NCBI RefSeq assembly: GCF_003347595.2
Contig: NZ_QCZK02000048.1
Location: 1 to 46,139, forward strand
Source of the DNA: Botryobacter ruber
Lineage (GTDB): Bacteria > Bacteroidota > Bacteroidia > Cytophagales > Hymenobacteraceae
Reading direction: 5' to 3'
DNA length: 46,139 nt
Below, in pieces: positions 7,191 to 16,003 of the stretch. Under the pieces are notes generated by a model. That model was not told the DNA's origin and did no database searches. It worked only from the letters and a program-made list of their open reading frames with translations. Position numbers and translations under genes: made by a program. Position 1 is the first letter of the stretch; the number at the start of each line of letters is the position of its first letter.

Positions 7191-8417
7191 ATGAAAAATT
7201 TTATTAAAACATCTGTTGCAGGCCTGGCAGGTGCCGTTCTGCTGCTCAGTGCCTGCCAAAAGGAAATAACGGATAGTACGCCGGATGTCCGGCCCGTTAC
7301 AGCACAGGAAGCTACGGCTATTAAAAGCTCCAATAATTTTGCCTTCCGGGCGTTTGCCAGCATCAGTGAAGACGAGGGCACTAAAAACGTTTTCATTTCT
7401 CCGCTGAGCATCAGCATGGCGCTGGGCATGGCTTATAACGGCGCAGATGGCGCTACCAAAGAAGCGATGCGCAAAACGCTTGCCCTGGAGTTACCTACCG
7501 ATAACGACATTAACCAAGCCTACAAGAGCCTGTCGGAGCTGCTGCCTGCCCTGGATAAAAAGGTGCAGTTTCGTTCGGCCAACTCGTTGTGGTACAGGAA
7601 TACCTATCAGCTGCAGGCCCCATTTGTGAAAACAAACCAGACCTATTTCGATGCCACCGTGCAGGGGCTGAATTTTGACTCACCAGCGGCCAAAGACCAG
7701 ATCAACAGCTGGGTGCAGAACAAGACCAACGACAAGATTGATAAAATTGTAGAGGAGATAAGACCGGAGCATGTGCTGTTCCTGGTAAATGCCATCTACT
7801 TTAAGGGTACCTGGACCTACCCGTTCGATAAAAAGCTGACTCAACCTGGGCTTTTCCGCCTCGAAAACGGCAGTACCGTGACGCATGATTTCATGCACCT
7901 GAAAAACGGAAAGTACCTCCTGTACCAGGACAACACGAAGCAGCTCATCGACCTGCCCTACGGCAACCGCCACTTCAGTATGACCATCCTGTTGCCGCAG
8001 GGGCAGCAGCAAGTAAGCGACCTGGTAAACGAACTGACCGGGGAAAACCTGGCTGCCTGGCTGGCGGCTGCCGACACATCCGGGATGGAACTCTACCTGC
8101 CCAAGTTCAAGCTGGCGTATGAAAAAGAGCTGAAAGAAACGCTCACGCAGCTGGGTATGGGCATCGCCTTCAGCAACAGCGCCGACTTCAGCCAGATGGT
8201 GGAGGGGCGGTCTGACCTGGCCATATCGGAAGTAAAGCACAAGACTTTTGTGGAAGTAAATGAAGAAGGCACCGAAGCGGCAGCTGTTACCTCGGTAGGA
8301 GTTTCCGTTACGTCCATGCCGCCATCCATCCGCGTTGACCGGCCTTTCGTGTTTTTGATCCGGGAGAAATCTTCGGGAGCTATTTTGTTTATCGGGAAAC
8401 TGATGCAGCCGGAGTAG
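7191..8417 (+). CDS. Serpin family lipoprotein (suicide protease inhibitor)
   Basis: A 408-residue serpin with a lipobox (LLSAC) after the signal, so it is probably anchored to a membrane and displayed in the periplasm or on the surface. Serpin core signatures are present: NVFISPLSISMALGMAYNGA, FLVNAIYFKGTW, MTILLPQ and the C-terminal RPFVFLIREK...ILFIGKLMQP. The reactive-centre loop hinge EEGTEAAAVTS (residues 358-368) has small side chains at P15-P9, as needed for loop insertion. By alignment with alpha-1-antitrypsin spacing, P1-P1' falls at Thr374-Ser375, before MPP. A small P1 suggests an elastase-like or subtilisin-like target, which is inference. It stands alone between a repeat and the RAYT remnant. 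Confidence 0.94.
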   Translation: MKNFIKTSVAGLAGAVLLLSACQKEITDSTPDVRPVTAQEATAIKSSNNFAFRAFASISEDEGTKNVFISPLSISMALGMAYNGADGATKEAMRKTLALELPTDNDINQAYKSLSELLPALDKKVQFRSANSLWYRNTYQLQAPFVKTNQTYFDATVQGLNFDSPAAKDQINSWVQNKTNDKIDKIVEEIRPEHVLFLVNAIYFKGTWTYPFDKKLTQPGLFRLENGSTVTHDFMHLKNGKYLLYQDNTKQLIDLPYGNRHFSMTILLPQGQQQVSDLVNELTGENLAAWLAAADTSGMELYLPKFKLAYEKELKETLTQLGMGIAFSNSADFSQMVEGRSDLAISEVKHKTFVEVNEEGTEAAAVTSVGVSVTSMPPSIRVDRPFVFLIREKSSGAILFIGKLMQPE

Positions 8418-8451
8418 AGGCAGGTGAACCTATTGATTGCTTTGTAACATG

Positions 8452-8524
8452 GTGCGTTGCTGAGATGATGCGTTACTGCAGCCAGACACTCGCAGGAGCT
8501 GCGCACACTGCGAGGTCTTTTGAA
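8452..8524 (+). repeat. REP-type repeat, left flank of the RAYT gene
   Basis: This block ends in CAGACACTCGCAGGAGCTGC followed by GCACACTGCGAGGTCTTTT (8483-8521). Those 39 nt recur perfectly in inverted orientation at 9179-9217. Imperfect similarity extends outward about 30 nt more (GATGCGTT, GCTGAG). The inner CGCAG-GAG-CTGCG can fold into a small hairpin, as REP elements do. Confidence 0.85.
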
Positions 8525-8532
8525 GCCGGCGT

Positions 8533-9142
8533 TTATAGCTCATCTTCTTCTATGAGTGGCGCAATTGTGCTGAAGTCTGCTGCATTTTTCTGGTGGAAAC
8601 TTCGGTATTCCTCTCTTCCGCCAAACCACTTCAGCACTTCGTTGCAGGGTAGTTTTATTTTTTGAAAGGTGACTGTGGTAAGAGGAATAGGGCCAGTCGC
8701 TATAGTCATCTATTAAGCCGTGGTGCTGCGGGTTGAAATGAATGTAATGCACCAATCTTGTAAAGTAGGCTGCTGATGTAACCTCTTTCCTGCCAAACCG
8801 GTGCTGAAACAGTCGACCCGTACGGTCGTAGCGGTTATTGATGGTTTTGGCGTAAGCACTTAGCAGGTGGGCTAGCTGACGTGGTACTTCGATTGGCTTA
8901 TAAAATGCTCCCGCTTCATTTCGCAGCACTAATTAACTTTCAGGCTTTACCTGTACCAGGAAATGCACGTGGTTGGGCAGCAGGCAATAGGCATAAGTAT
9001 GAACAAAAGGTGTGAGGTACTTTCGGTACAGCTGCAGAAACAGGTAATAGTCGTCTTTGTTCCTGCATAAGGTTTCTTTGTTGTTGCCTCTGGTATAAAG
9101 GTGATAAAACTTGTCTGGCTCTAACTGAATTGTCTTCTGCAT
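8533..9142 (-). pseudogene. RAYT (REP-associated tyrosine, IS200/Y1-type) transposase, decayed
   Basis: The Y1-transposase signatures are FYHLYTRGNNKETL, the HUH motif LLPNHVHFLV, the tyrosine helix LSAYAKTINNRYDRTG and FQHRFGRKEV, then NPQHHGLIDDYSDWPYSS. Two lesions are visible. TAA at 8933-8935 interrupts the frame between VKPES and LVLRNEAGAF. A one-base shift follows near the A6 run at 8658-8663, because the expected end (EVLKWFGGREEYRSFH ... APLIEEDEL, stop 8533-8535) is in the next frame. Removing one A restores the reading. RAYTs move or maintain REP sequences, and REP-like repeats flank this copy on both sides. Sequencing error or recoding could explain one lesion but hardly both. 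Confidence 0.88.
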
Positions 9143-9178
9143 CCATTTCTATACGAGTTAAAAGAACGTTTGCTCGCA

Positions 9179-9248
9179 AAAAGACCTCGCAGTGTGCGCA
9201 GCTCCTGCGAGTGTCTGACAGCAGAAACGCATCAACTCAGCAGCGCAC
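9179..9248 (-). repeat. REP-type repeat, right flank of the RAYT gene (inverted)
   Basis: The 39 nt at 9179-9217 are the exact reverse complement of 8483-8521. The similarity continues imperfectly to about 9248. Together with 8452-8524 it forms terminal inverted repeats around the RAYT. Confidence 0.85.
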
Positions 9249-9256
9249 TATTTTTC

Positions 9257-9304
9257 AAAGCAGCAGACACTCGCAGGAGCTGCGCACAAGCAAGGTCTTT
9301 TGAA
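9257..9304 (+). repeat. REP-type repeat, third copy
   Basis: GCAGCAGACACTCGCAGGAG then CTGCGCACAAGCAAGGTC and TTTTGAA repeats the left flank with four changes. It faces the inverted copy 40 nt away, giving a BIME-like head-to-head pair just upstream of mfd. Confidence 0.85.
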
Positions 9305-9358
9305 ACTTCCGCAACCTTCTCCCCCTCCTCTCAGTTCTGATAAACGGTTAAGAAATAG

Positions 9359-9366
9359 TATCTTTG
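9359..9366 (+). promoter_or_regulatory. -7 promoter element for mfd
   Basis: TATCTTTG is an exact TAnnTTTG match, 31 nt before the TTG start of mfd. It lies downstream of the REP pair, so mfd keeps its own promoter. Confidence 0.55.
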
Positions 9367-9397
9367 TAGTAGAGAAGAACTAACAGGAGCGATTACC

Positions 9398-12300
9398 TTG
9401 AAAGTTAAAGATTTTTTAGAGCTGTACCGCCTCGACAGCGTGGTGCAAACCATTGCCGACAGGCTGAAGGCCAACAAAAGTTACCGCCTGCAACTCAAAG
9501 GCCTCACCGGTAGTTTAGATGCCGTGCTGGCTTCGGCGGTGTATACCTTGAATCACCAGCACCAGCTCTTTGTACTGCACGACAAAGAGGAGGCTGCTTA
9601 TTTTTATACCGACCTCCGCAACCTCATCGGCGACACCAAGGAAGTACTGCTCTTCCCGATGTCGTACAAGCGCCCTTATAGCTTCGACGAAACCGAGAAT
9701 GCCAACATTCTCATGCGGGCCGAGGTGCTCAACCGCCTGAATCAGAAAACCGGCAAAGGCGAACTGATTGTGACGTACCCGGAGGCACTGACGGAGAAGG
9801 TAATCAACAAGAAATCGCTCGTTGAAAATACGCTGGGCGCGAAGGTGGGGGAGAAGCTGGATACGGCTTTCCTGAGCGAGATGCTGAACGAGTACGGCTT
9901 CGAGCGCACTGAGTTTGTGTACGAGGCAGGCCAGTACGCCGTGCGCGGTGGCATTGTGGATGTGTTTTCCTACGCCAACGACCTGCCGTACCGCATCGAG
10001 CTGTTTGGCGACGAAATCGAGAGCATCCGCACCTTCGACCCGGATACGCAGCTGTCGGTGGAGACGAAGAAAAGCATCTCTATCATTCCGAACGTGCAGA
10101 CGAAGCTGCTGCAGGAAACCCGCGAAGCTTTCCTCGATTACCTGCCCAACAACACCAACATCTGGTTTAAGGATGTGCGGCAGACCCTGGATGTGATAGA
10201 GGAGTATTTTGACAAAGCCTCGCATGCTTTTCAGAAAATGATGGCGGGCAGCGGCGGCACCCAGATTGTGTCGGACCCGGAGCAGCTGTTCCAGTCGCAG
10301 AAGCAGTTTAAGCAGCTGCTGGAGGGCTTTAACGTGGTGGAGATGGGCAAGCGTTTTCATTTCAGAAACAATGCCGAAGTGCTGCAACTGCAGGCCAAGC
10401 CGCAGCCGTCGTTCAACAAGGATTTTAAGCGGCTGGTTAAAGACCTGCACGAGCAGCAGGGCGCTGGTTTTGTGAATATCATCGCTACGGATTCGCCGCG
10501 CCAGATCAACCGCCTTACCATGATTTTCGATGAACTCGACCACGATGTGCGTTTCCAGCACCTGCCGGTCTCGCTGCGCGAAGGCTTCATCGACCAGACA
10601 CTCAAGGTAACCTGCTACACCGACCATCAGCTCTTCGACCGTTTCTACCAGCACAAGGCCAAGGAAGGACATTCCAAAACCAAAGCCATGACGCTGAAGG
10701 AGCTGCGCTCGCTGCAGCCCGGCGACTATGTAACGCACGTGGACTACGGCATCGGGCGCTTTGCCGGTCTGGAGAAAGTAGAAGTAGGCGGGCGCATGCA
10801 GGAGGCGATACGGCTGGTGTATCGTGACGACGATTTGCTGTACGTGAGCATCCACGCACTGCACAAGATAAGCAAGTACAGCGGCAAGGAAGGTGGGCCG
10901 CCAAGCATGAGCAAGCTGGGTTCGCCGGAGTGGGAGAACAAGAAGAAGAAGGTAAAAGGCAAAGTAAAAGACATTGCCCACGAACTCATCAGCCTCTATG
11001 CCAAACGCAAAGCCGCCCCCGGTTACTCCTTCAGCAAAGACGGCTTTATGCAGGCCGAGCTGGAGTCGTCGTTTATTTACGAAGACACGCCCGACCAGGG
11101 CAAGGCTACCGAAGACGTAAAAGCCGATATGGAGCAGCCGCACCCCATGGACCGCCTCGTGTGCGGCGACGTGGGTTTTGGCAAAACCGAAGTAGCCATT
11201 CGGGCCGCCTTTAAAGCAGCCTGCGACGGCAAGCAGGTAGCGGTGCTGGTGCCTACCACCATCCTGGCCATGCAGCACTACCGCACCTTCCGCGACAGGC
11301 TGGAGCAGTTCCCGGTAACCGTGGACTACATCAACCGCTTCAAAACCGCCAAGGATACAAAGGAAACCCTGAAACGGGTGGCAGAAGGCAAAGTAGACAT
11401 TTTGATCGGCACGCACCGCATCGTGAGCAAAGACGTCAAGTTCAAGGACCTGGGCCTGATGATTATCGACGAGGAGCAGAAGTTCGGGGTGAAGACGAAG
11501 GACAAGCTCAAGGAGATGAAGGTGAACGTAGACACCCTCACCCTTACCGCCACGCCTATTCCGCGCACGCTGCACTTCTCGCTCATGGGCGCCCGCGACC
11601 TTTCGGTAATTGCCACGCCGCCACCTAACCGGCAGCCGGTAAAAACAGAGCTGCACGTATTCGACGAAGCTTTGATTCGCGATGCCATTGTGTTTGAGCT
11701 GAAGCGGGGCGGGCAGGTGTTCTTTGTGCACAACCGGGTAAAAGACATTGAAGAAATGGCTTCGCTCATCCTGCGCCTCGTGCCCGATGCCAAAGTTACT
11801 TACGCTCACGGGCAGATGGACCCCGAGAAGCTTGAAAAGCGCATGATGAAATTCGTGAACGGCGAGTACGACGTGCTGGTGTCCACGAACATCATCGAAT
11901 CGGGTCTCGACATCGAGAATGCCAACACCATCATCATCAACCGGGCGCATATGTTCGGGCTCTCGGACCTGCACCAGATGCGGGGCCGCGTGGGCCGCTC
12001 GAACAAGAAAGCCTTTTGTTACCTGCTCACGCCGCCGGTGTCGGGGCTGCCGACCGATGCCCGCAAGCGCCTGAGCACGCTCGAAGAATTCTCCGACCTG
12101 GGCGAAGGCTTTAAAATTGCCATGCGCGACCTCGACATACGGGGTGCCGGTAACCTGCTGGGCGGGGAGCAGACAGGTTTCATTACAGACCTGGGCTTCG
12201 AGATGTACCACCAGGTGCTCGACGATGCCATCAAGGAGCTGAAAGAAACCGAATTCCGTGACCTGTTCCTCAAAGACAACCTGGAGCAGTTTGTAGAGCC

Positions 12301-12772
12301 GGTGCAGGACTGCAACATCGAAACGGACATGGAAGTGCTCATCCCGGACTGGTACGTGAGCAACATCAGCGAGCGCCTGAGTCTCTACAGCAAACTCGAT
12401 AGCACCAAAACGATGGAGGAACTGGAAAAGCTGCGGGCCAGCATCGTAGACCGCTTCGGGCCGCTGCCCGACGAGGTGCAGAAACTGATCGAGATTGTGA
12501 AGCTAAGGTGGCAGGCGCAGCAATTAGGTTTCGAGAAGCTCACCATCAAAAAAGAAGTCATGAAAGGCTATCTGCCTACTGCCAACAACGATAAGTATTT
12601 TCAGTCGGATACTTTTGGCAATATTTTGAGGTATGTGCAGCAGCACCCGCGCCGCTCGCGCCTGAAAGAAGCGAAAGACAAACTGATTGTTATTGTCGAA
12701 GACATACGTGCCATTGCCGATGCCAGGGCCGTTTTCGAGGGATTTGGGGTGGCTGCTGCTACTTCGGTTTAG
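9398..12772 (+). CDS. mfd: Transcription-repair coupling factor Mfd
   Basis: A 1124-residue ATP-dependent translocase that removes RNA polymerase stalled at DNA lesions and recruits UvrA. The N-terminal UvrB-like region covers about residues 1-350. The CarD-like RNA-polymerase-interacting domain starts near 439 (QPGDYVTHVDYGIGRF). The helicase core has Walker A GDVGFGKTE at 590-598, DEEQKFG (motif II) and LTATPIPRTL (motif III). HMFGLSDLHQMRGRVGRS is motif VI. The C-terminal TRCF domain follows. Length is normal. The only suitable start is TTG 9398, with AGGAG 8 nt upstream; no ATG gives a family-like N-terminus. The gene looks monocistronic. Confidence 0.97.
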   Translation: MKVKDFLELYRLDSVVQTIADRLKANKSYRLQLKGLTGSLDAVLASAVYTLNHQHQLFVLHDKEEAAYFYTDLRNLIGDTKEVLLFPMSYKRPYSFDETENANILMRAEVLNRLNQKTGKGELIVTYPEALTEKVINKKSLVENTLGAKVGEKLDTAFLSEMLNEYGFERTEFVYEAGQYAVRGGIVDVFSYANDLPYRIELFGDEIESIRTFDPDTQLSVETKKSISIIPNVQTKLLQETREAFLDYLPNNTNIWFKDVRQTLDVIEEYFDKASHAFQKMMAGSGGTQIVSDPEQLFQSQKQFKQLLEGFNVVEMGKRFHFRNNAEVLQLQAKPQPSFNKDFKRLVKDLHEQQGAGFVNIIATDSPRQINRLTMIFDELDHDVRFQHLPVSLREGFIDQTLKVTCYTDHQLFDRFYQHKAKEGHSKTKAMTLKELRSLQPGDYVTHVDYGIGRFAGLEKVEVGGRMQEAIRLVYRDDDLLYVSIHALHKISKYSGKEGGPPSMSKLGSPEWENKKKKVKGKVKDIAHELISLYAKRKAAPGYSFSKDGFMQAELESSFIYEDTPDQGKATEDVKADMEQPHPMDRLVCGDVGFGKTEVAIRAAFKAACDGKQVAVLVPTTILAMQHYRTFRDRLEQFPVTVDYINRFKTAKDTKETLKRVAEGKVDILIGTHRIVSKDVKFKDLGLMIIDEEQKFGVKTKDKLKEMKVNVDTLTLTATPIPRTLHFSLMGARDLSVIATPPPNRQPVKTELHVFDEALIRDAIVFELKRGGQVFFVHNRVKDIEEMASLILRLVPDAKVTYAHGQMDPEKLEKRMMKFVNGEYDVLVSTNIIESGLDIENANTIIINRAHMFGLSDLHQMRGRVGRSNKKAFCYLLTPPVSGLPTDARKRLSTLEEFSDLGEGFKIAMRDLDIRGAGNLLGGEQTGFITDLGFEMYHQVLDDAIKELKETEFRDLFLKDNLEQFVEPVQDCNIETDMEVLIPDWYVSNISERLSLYSKLDSTKTMEELEKLRASIVDRFGPLPDEVQKLIEIVKLRWQAQQLGFEKLTIKKEVMKGYLPTANNDKYFQSDTFGNILRYVQQHPRRSRLKEAKDKLIVIVEDIRAIADARAVFEGFGVAAATSV

Positions 12773-12878
12773 TAATGGAGCTTTTTGTTTGCTAAAAACC
12801 CACCGGAGGACTGTCTGAACGCCTGTTTCCTGCGTACAAATAATTGTAACATTAGAAAGAGGGCCTTGCACTCGTCAG

Positions 12879-15548
12879 ATGTTTATAATTATGATGGAAC
12901 ATTTACCTGTACAAAAGTTAAAAATAAATTACGGACAGCTCTTTAAAGCGCTTCCCGGTTTATGTGTGCTTTTGTCGCCGGACCAGGTAATCCTGGATGC
13001 AACTGATAGTTTTCTGAAACGGACTTCCACAAGCCGCGAAATTATAGGCAGGCATTTCTTCGAGGTTTTCCCGGAAGCGAATGCCGGAGCCGAATCGGGC
13101 TCTAAGGAAATCCTGACAAAGGCCTGGCACGATGCGCTGAAAAACCAGACTGCCTACAACATACCCGGGCTGCGCTACGACCTGCCCAAACCCGACGGAA
13201 GCGGTTATGCAGAATGCTACTGGCATATTTCCGGGAAACCCCTGACAGACGAAGAAGGGCAGGTAACCTGTGTGCTGCACGAACTGCAGGATGTGACGGA
13301 ACAACACCTGGCTGCCACCGAACAGAAGCGCCTGCTCCTGCTGGCAGGTGCTGCCGGAGGTATCGTGTGGGAATGGGATATCCCGAACAAGACGTTAACC
13401 TTCAGCGATGCCTACAAAGATTCGTTCGGATACGCTGTCAAAGATCATAAAGGAAAATACAATGCCTGGAAAAAACTGGTACACCCCGACGACCTGAAGC
13501 AGACGCTGCAAAGCCTGAAAGCCGTGCTGGCAGCCGGTGGTAAATTCTGGGCAGGGGAGTACCGCTATAAAAAAGCCGACGGCACCTACACCAGCGTGAT
13601 CGACCATGGGTATGTCATGTATGACGAGGAAAATAATCCGCTTCGCATGATCGGTTCCATGATTGAACTGGACGGAAAACGCGAAATAATCGAGAACAAC
13701 GAACGGTTTGCGCGCATTGCCAAAGCTACCAGCGATGTGATCTGGGACTGGAACCTGCAGGAAAATTCGATCTGGTGGAACGATGGCTTTCAGGAGCTTT
13801 TCGGCTACAGGAACGAAGATACTGAGGCCAGCATACACTTCTGGGAAAACTGCATTCATCCCGACGACTTTGAACCCACCGTACGGTCTGTTTACCAGGT
13901 AATAGAAGACGGGCAAACAAACTGGGAGGCCAAATACAGGTTCCGGTGCGCCGATGGCAGCTACATGCTCATCCACGACAAAGGCTACGTGATAGAAGAC
14001 GATGCGGGCAACCCGGTGCGCATGATCGGCGCCATGGTAGACATCACCGAAAAAGCCCGCATAGAACAGGAACTGCAGGAAAGCATTAGCCACGCACGCA
14101 AAATACTGGACTCGCTCCCGCTCATGATCTGGACAGCTTCGCCAGGCGGGCATGTTACCTACTATAACCAGCGCTGGTTTGAATATACAGGTGCTACATC
14201 CGGGGAACTGAGCGACAGGGGCTGGGAAAAGTTTATTCATCCGGATGACCTGGAAAGCTCGGAGACTACCTGGAGGCAGGCGCTGCAGGAAGGGGAGCCG
14301 TTTGTAAACCAAAGCCGCTGGCGGTCGGCCCACGATGGCAGCTACCGCTGGTTCCTGGGGCGTGGAGTGCCTATTTTCGATAACGAAGGCCGAATTTCGC
14401 TCTGGGTAGGCTCCCATACCGACATCGAGGACCAGAAGCGCATGATGGGCGCCCTGGAAGAAAGTACACGCAAGTTCCGGTTCCTGGCCGAGTCTATTCC
14501 CCAGATTGTCTGGACCACAGACGGGCAAGGCTACCACGATTACTTTAACCAGCGCTGGACCGACTACACAGGCCTGTCGCTGGAGGACAGCCTGGGCACA
14601 ACCTGGCGGCACGTGCTGCACCCCGACGACCGCAAGCGCACGTCCGAAAGGTGGAAGCACTCCCTCCGCACCGGCGAGTATTACGAAATAGAATACCGGT
14701 TCAGAAACGGGAAAGACGACAGCTACCGCTGGTTCCTGGGGCAGGCCATGCCCATGCGCGACGAGCACGGAAACATAATTAAATGGTTTGGCACCTGCAC
14801 CGATATCGAGGATCATAAAAAAGCAGAAGAAGAGCTGCAGGAAAAAAACCTGGAGCTGGAGCGCATCAACTACGACCTCGACAGTTTTGTGTACACCGCC
14901 TCCCACGACCTGAAGCTCCCGATCATTAACATGGCCGGCATTTTCCAGGAACTGACGCGGTCTGCCGCCTTTACCGACCCGGAAGCTCAAATTATGATCG
15001 AAATGTTTAACCGCTCGCTCGACCAGATCCAAAGCACCATCACCGACCTGTCGGAGGTGGTAAGGGTACAGAAATCCAAAGTGCGCGACGTGGAGCAGGT
15101 AGACCTGGAGGAGCTGACCGAAAATATCAAAGTAAGCATACAGGATTCCCTGACCGATTCAGGTGCCAGCATTTATACAGACTTTAGCAGCGTGCCGGTG
15201 ATTACGTTTTCGCGCGTAAACCTGAAAAGCATTTTATACAACCTGGTCAGCAACGCCATTAAGTACCGCGACCATACCCGTCCTCCTGAAATTTACCTGA
15301 GCACCGCCCGCAGCGGCGACTACGTAGAACTCCGGGTTCAGGACAACGGACTGGGCATTGACATGGACAGGCACCAGAACAAATTATTCAAGATGTTTAA
15401 GCGTTTTCACAATCATGTGAATGGTTCTGGATTAGGTTTGTATATTGTGAACAGGTTGCTAACAAACAATGGCGGCTATATAAATGTTGAAAGTAAACTG
15501 AACGAAGGAACAACCTTTTATCTGTACTTTAAACAAAAGGAAGCGTAA
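12879..15548 (+). CDS. Multi-PAS sensor histidine kinase
   Basis: An 889-residue kinase without membrane segments, so a cytoplasmic sensor. Five PAS/PAC units are visible, starting near residues 20, 150, 275, 400 and 530. Examples are GGIVWEWDIPNKTLTFSDAY, DVIWDWNLQENSIWWNDGF, LMIWTASPGGHVTYYNQRW and QIVWTTDGQGYHDYFNQRW; PAC ends read MIGSMIELDGK and WFGTCTDIEDHKK. A short coiled coil leads to the DHp helix with the phospho-acceptor His676 (YTASHDLKLPI). The ATPase has the N box LVSNAIKYRD, G1 QDNGLGID and G2 GSGLGLYIVNR. No receiver is attached; the response regulator 28 nt downstream is the likely partner. The signal sensed is unknown. ATG 12891 is an alternative start. Confidence 0.93.
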   Translation: MFIIMMEHLPVQKLKINYGQLFKALPGLCVLLSPDQVILDATDSFLKRTSTSREIIGRHFFEVFPEANAGAESGSKEILTKAWHDALKNQTAYNIPGLRYDLPKPDGSGYAECYWHISGKPLTDEEGQVTCVLHELQDVTEQHLAATEQKRLLLLAGAAGGIVWEWDIPNKTLTFSDAYKDSFGYAVKDHKGKYNAWKKLVHPDDLKQTLQSLKAVLAAGGKFWAGEYRYKKADGTYTSVIDHGYVMYDEENNPLRMIGSMIELDGKREIIENNERFARIAKATSDVIWDWNLQENSIWWNDGFQELFGYRNEDTEASIHFWENCIHPDDFEPTVRSVYQVIEDGQTNWEAKYRFRCADGSYMLIHDKGYVIEDDAGNPVRMIGAMVDITEKARIEQELQESISHARKILDSLPLMIWTASPGGHVTYYNQRWFEYTGATSGELSDRGWEKFIHPDDLESSETTWRQALQEGEPFVNQSRWRSAHDGSYRWFLGRGVPIFDNEGRISLWVGSHTDIEDQKRMMGALEESTRKFRFLAESIPQIVWTTDGQGYHDYFNQRWTDYTGLSLEDSLGTTWRHVLHPDDRKRTSERWKHSLRTGEYYEIEYRFRNGKDDSYRWFLGQAMPMRDEHGNIIKWFGTCTDIEDHKKAEEELQEKNLELERINYDLDSFVYTASHDLKLPIINMAGIFQELTRSAAFTDPEAQIMIEMFNRSLDQIQSTITDLSEVVRVQKSKVRDVEQVDLEELTENIKVSIQDSLTDSGASIYTDFSSVPVITFSRVNLKSILYNLVSNAIKYRDHTRPPEIYLSTARSGDYVELRVQDNGLGIDMDRHQNKLFKMFKRFHNHVNGSGLGLYIVNRLLTNNGGYINVESKLNEGTTFYLYFKQKEA

Positions 15549-15576
15549 AACAACAATTGCAGGAATTACAGGAAAT

Positions 15577-15987
15577 ATGAAGCCTCTCAATACAATACTT
15601 TTAATTGACGATGACGAAACAACAAACTATCTCAACCACCGCCTTCTTTCGCGGATGCAGGTAGCAAAAGATATACGCGTGGTAACAGACGGCGAGCAAG
15701 CGCTTGGCTATCTTACCAATGCCTATAATGCCACGAAAGACAACCCTGTGCCGGACCTTATACTGGTTGATATTAAAATGTCTGTAATGGATGGGTTTGA
15801 GTTCCTGGATGAGTACCAGCGGTTCGAAGAAATAGACAAGGCAAAATCCATCATGCTGATGCTAACCTCCTCGGCCAGTTTTTATGACCTGGAGCGGCTT
15901 AAAAATTATCCGGATGTGAAAAAGCATTACTCCAAACCCTTAACCGAAGCCGATGTGCGCGAAATAGTGCAGCAGTATTTTAATTAA
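15577..15987 (+). CDS. Single-domain response regulator (CheY/Rcp1-like)
   Basis: A 136-residue receiver with no output domain. The acidic pocket is DDD at 11-13, the phospho-acceptor is Asp65 (LILVDIKMSVMDGFEF), the switch Thr is Thr97 (MLMLTSSAS), and the conserved Lys120 is followed by Pro (YSKPLT). AGGAA precedes ATG 15577. It is almost certainly co-transcribed with the PAS kinase. A stand-alone receiver of this kind acts through protein-protein contact or as a relay to another histidine phosphotransfer protein; the next component is not encoded here. A perfect repeat hairpin follows 16 nt after the stop. Confidence 0.95.
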   Translation: MKPLNTILLIDDDETTNYLNHRLLSRMQVAKDIRVVTDGEQALGYLTNAYNATKDNPVPDLILVDIKMSVMDGFEFLDEYQRFEEIDKAKSIMLMLTSSASFYDLERLKNYPDVKKHYSKPLTEADVREIVQQYFN

Positions 15988-16003
15988 AAATTATCGGTTT
16001 AAT

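Noticed and set aside
8465..8665. 66-codon plus-strand frame between serpin and RAYT
   Set aside because: It consists of REP repeat DNA and the antisense end of the RAYT.
8533..9142. Programmed frameshifting or stop read-through in the RAYT
   Set aside because: The A6 run could slip, but a separate in-frame TAA is also present; decay explains both more simply.
9515..12211. Very long open frame on the minus strand inside mfd
   Set aside because: It is a shadow of the high-G+C coding strand of mfd, has no domain signature, and lies wholly within a certain gene.
13395..15032. Long minus-strand open frame inside the histidine kinase
   Set aside because: Antisense shadow with repetitive composition mirroring the PAS repeats.
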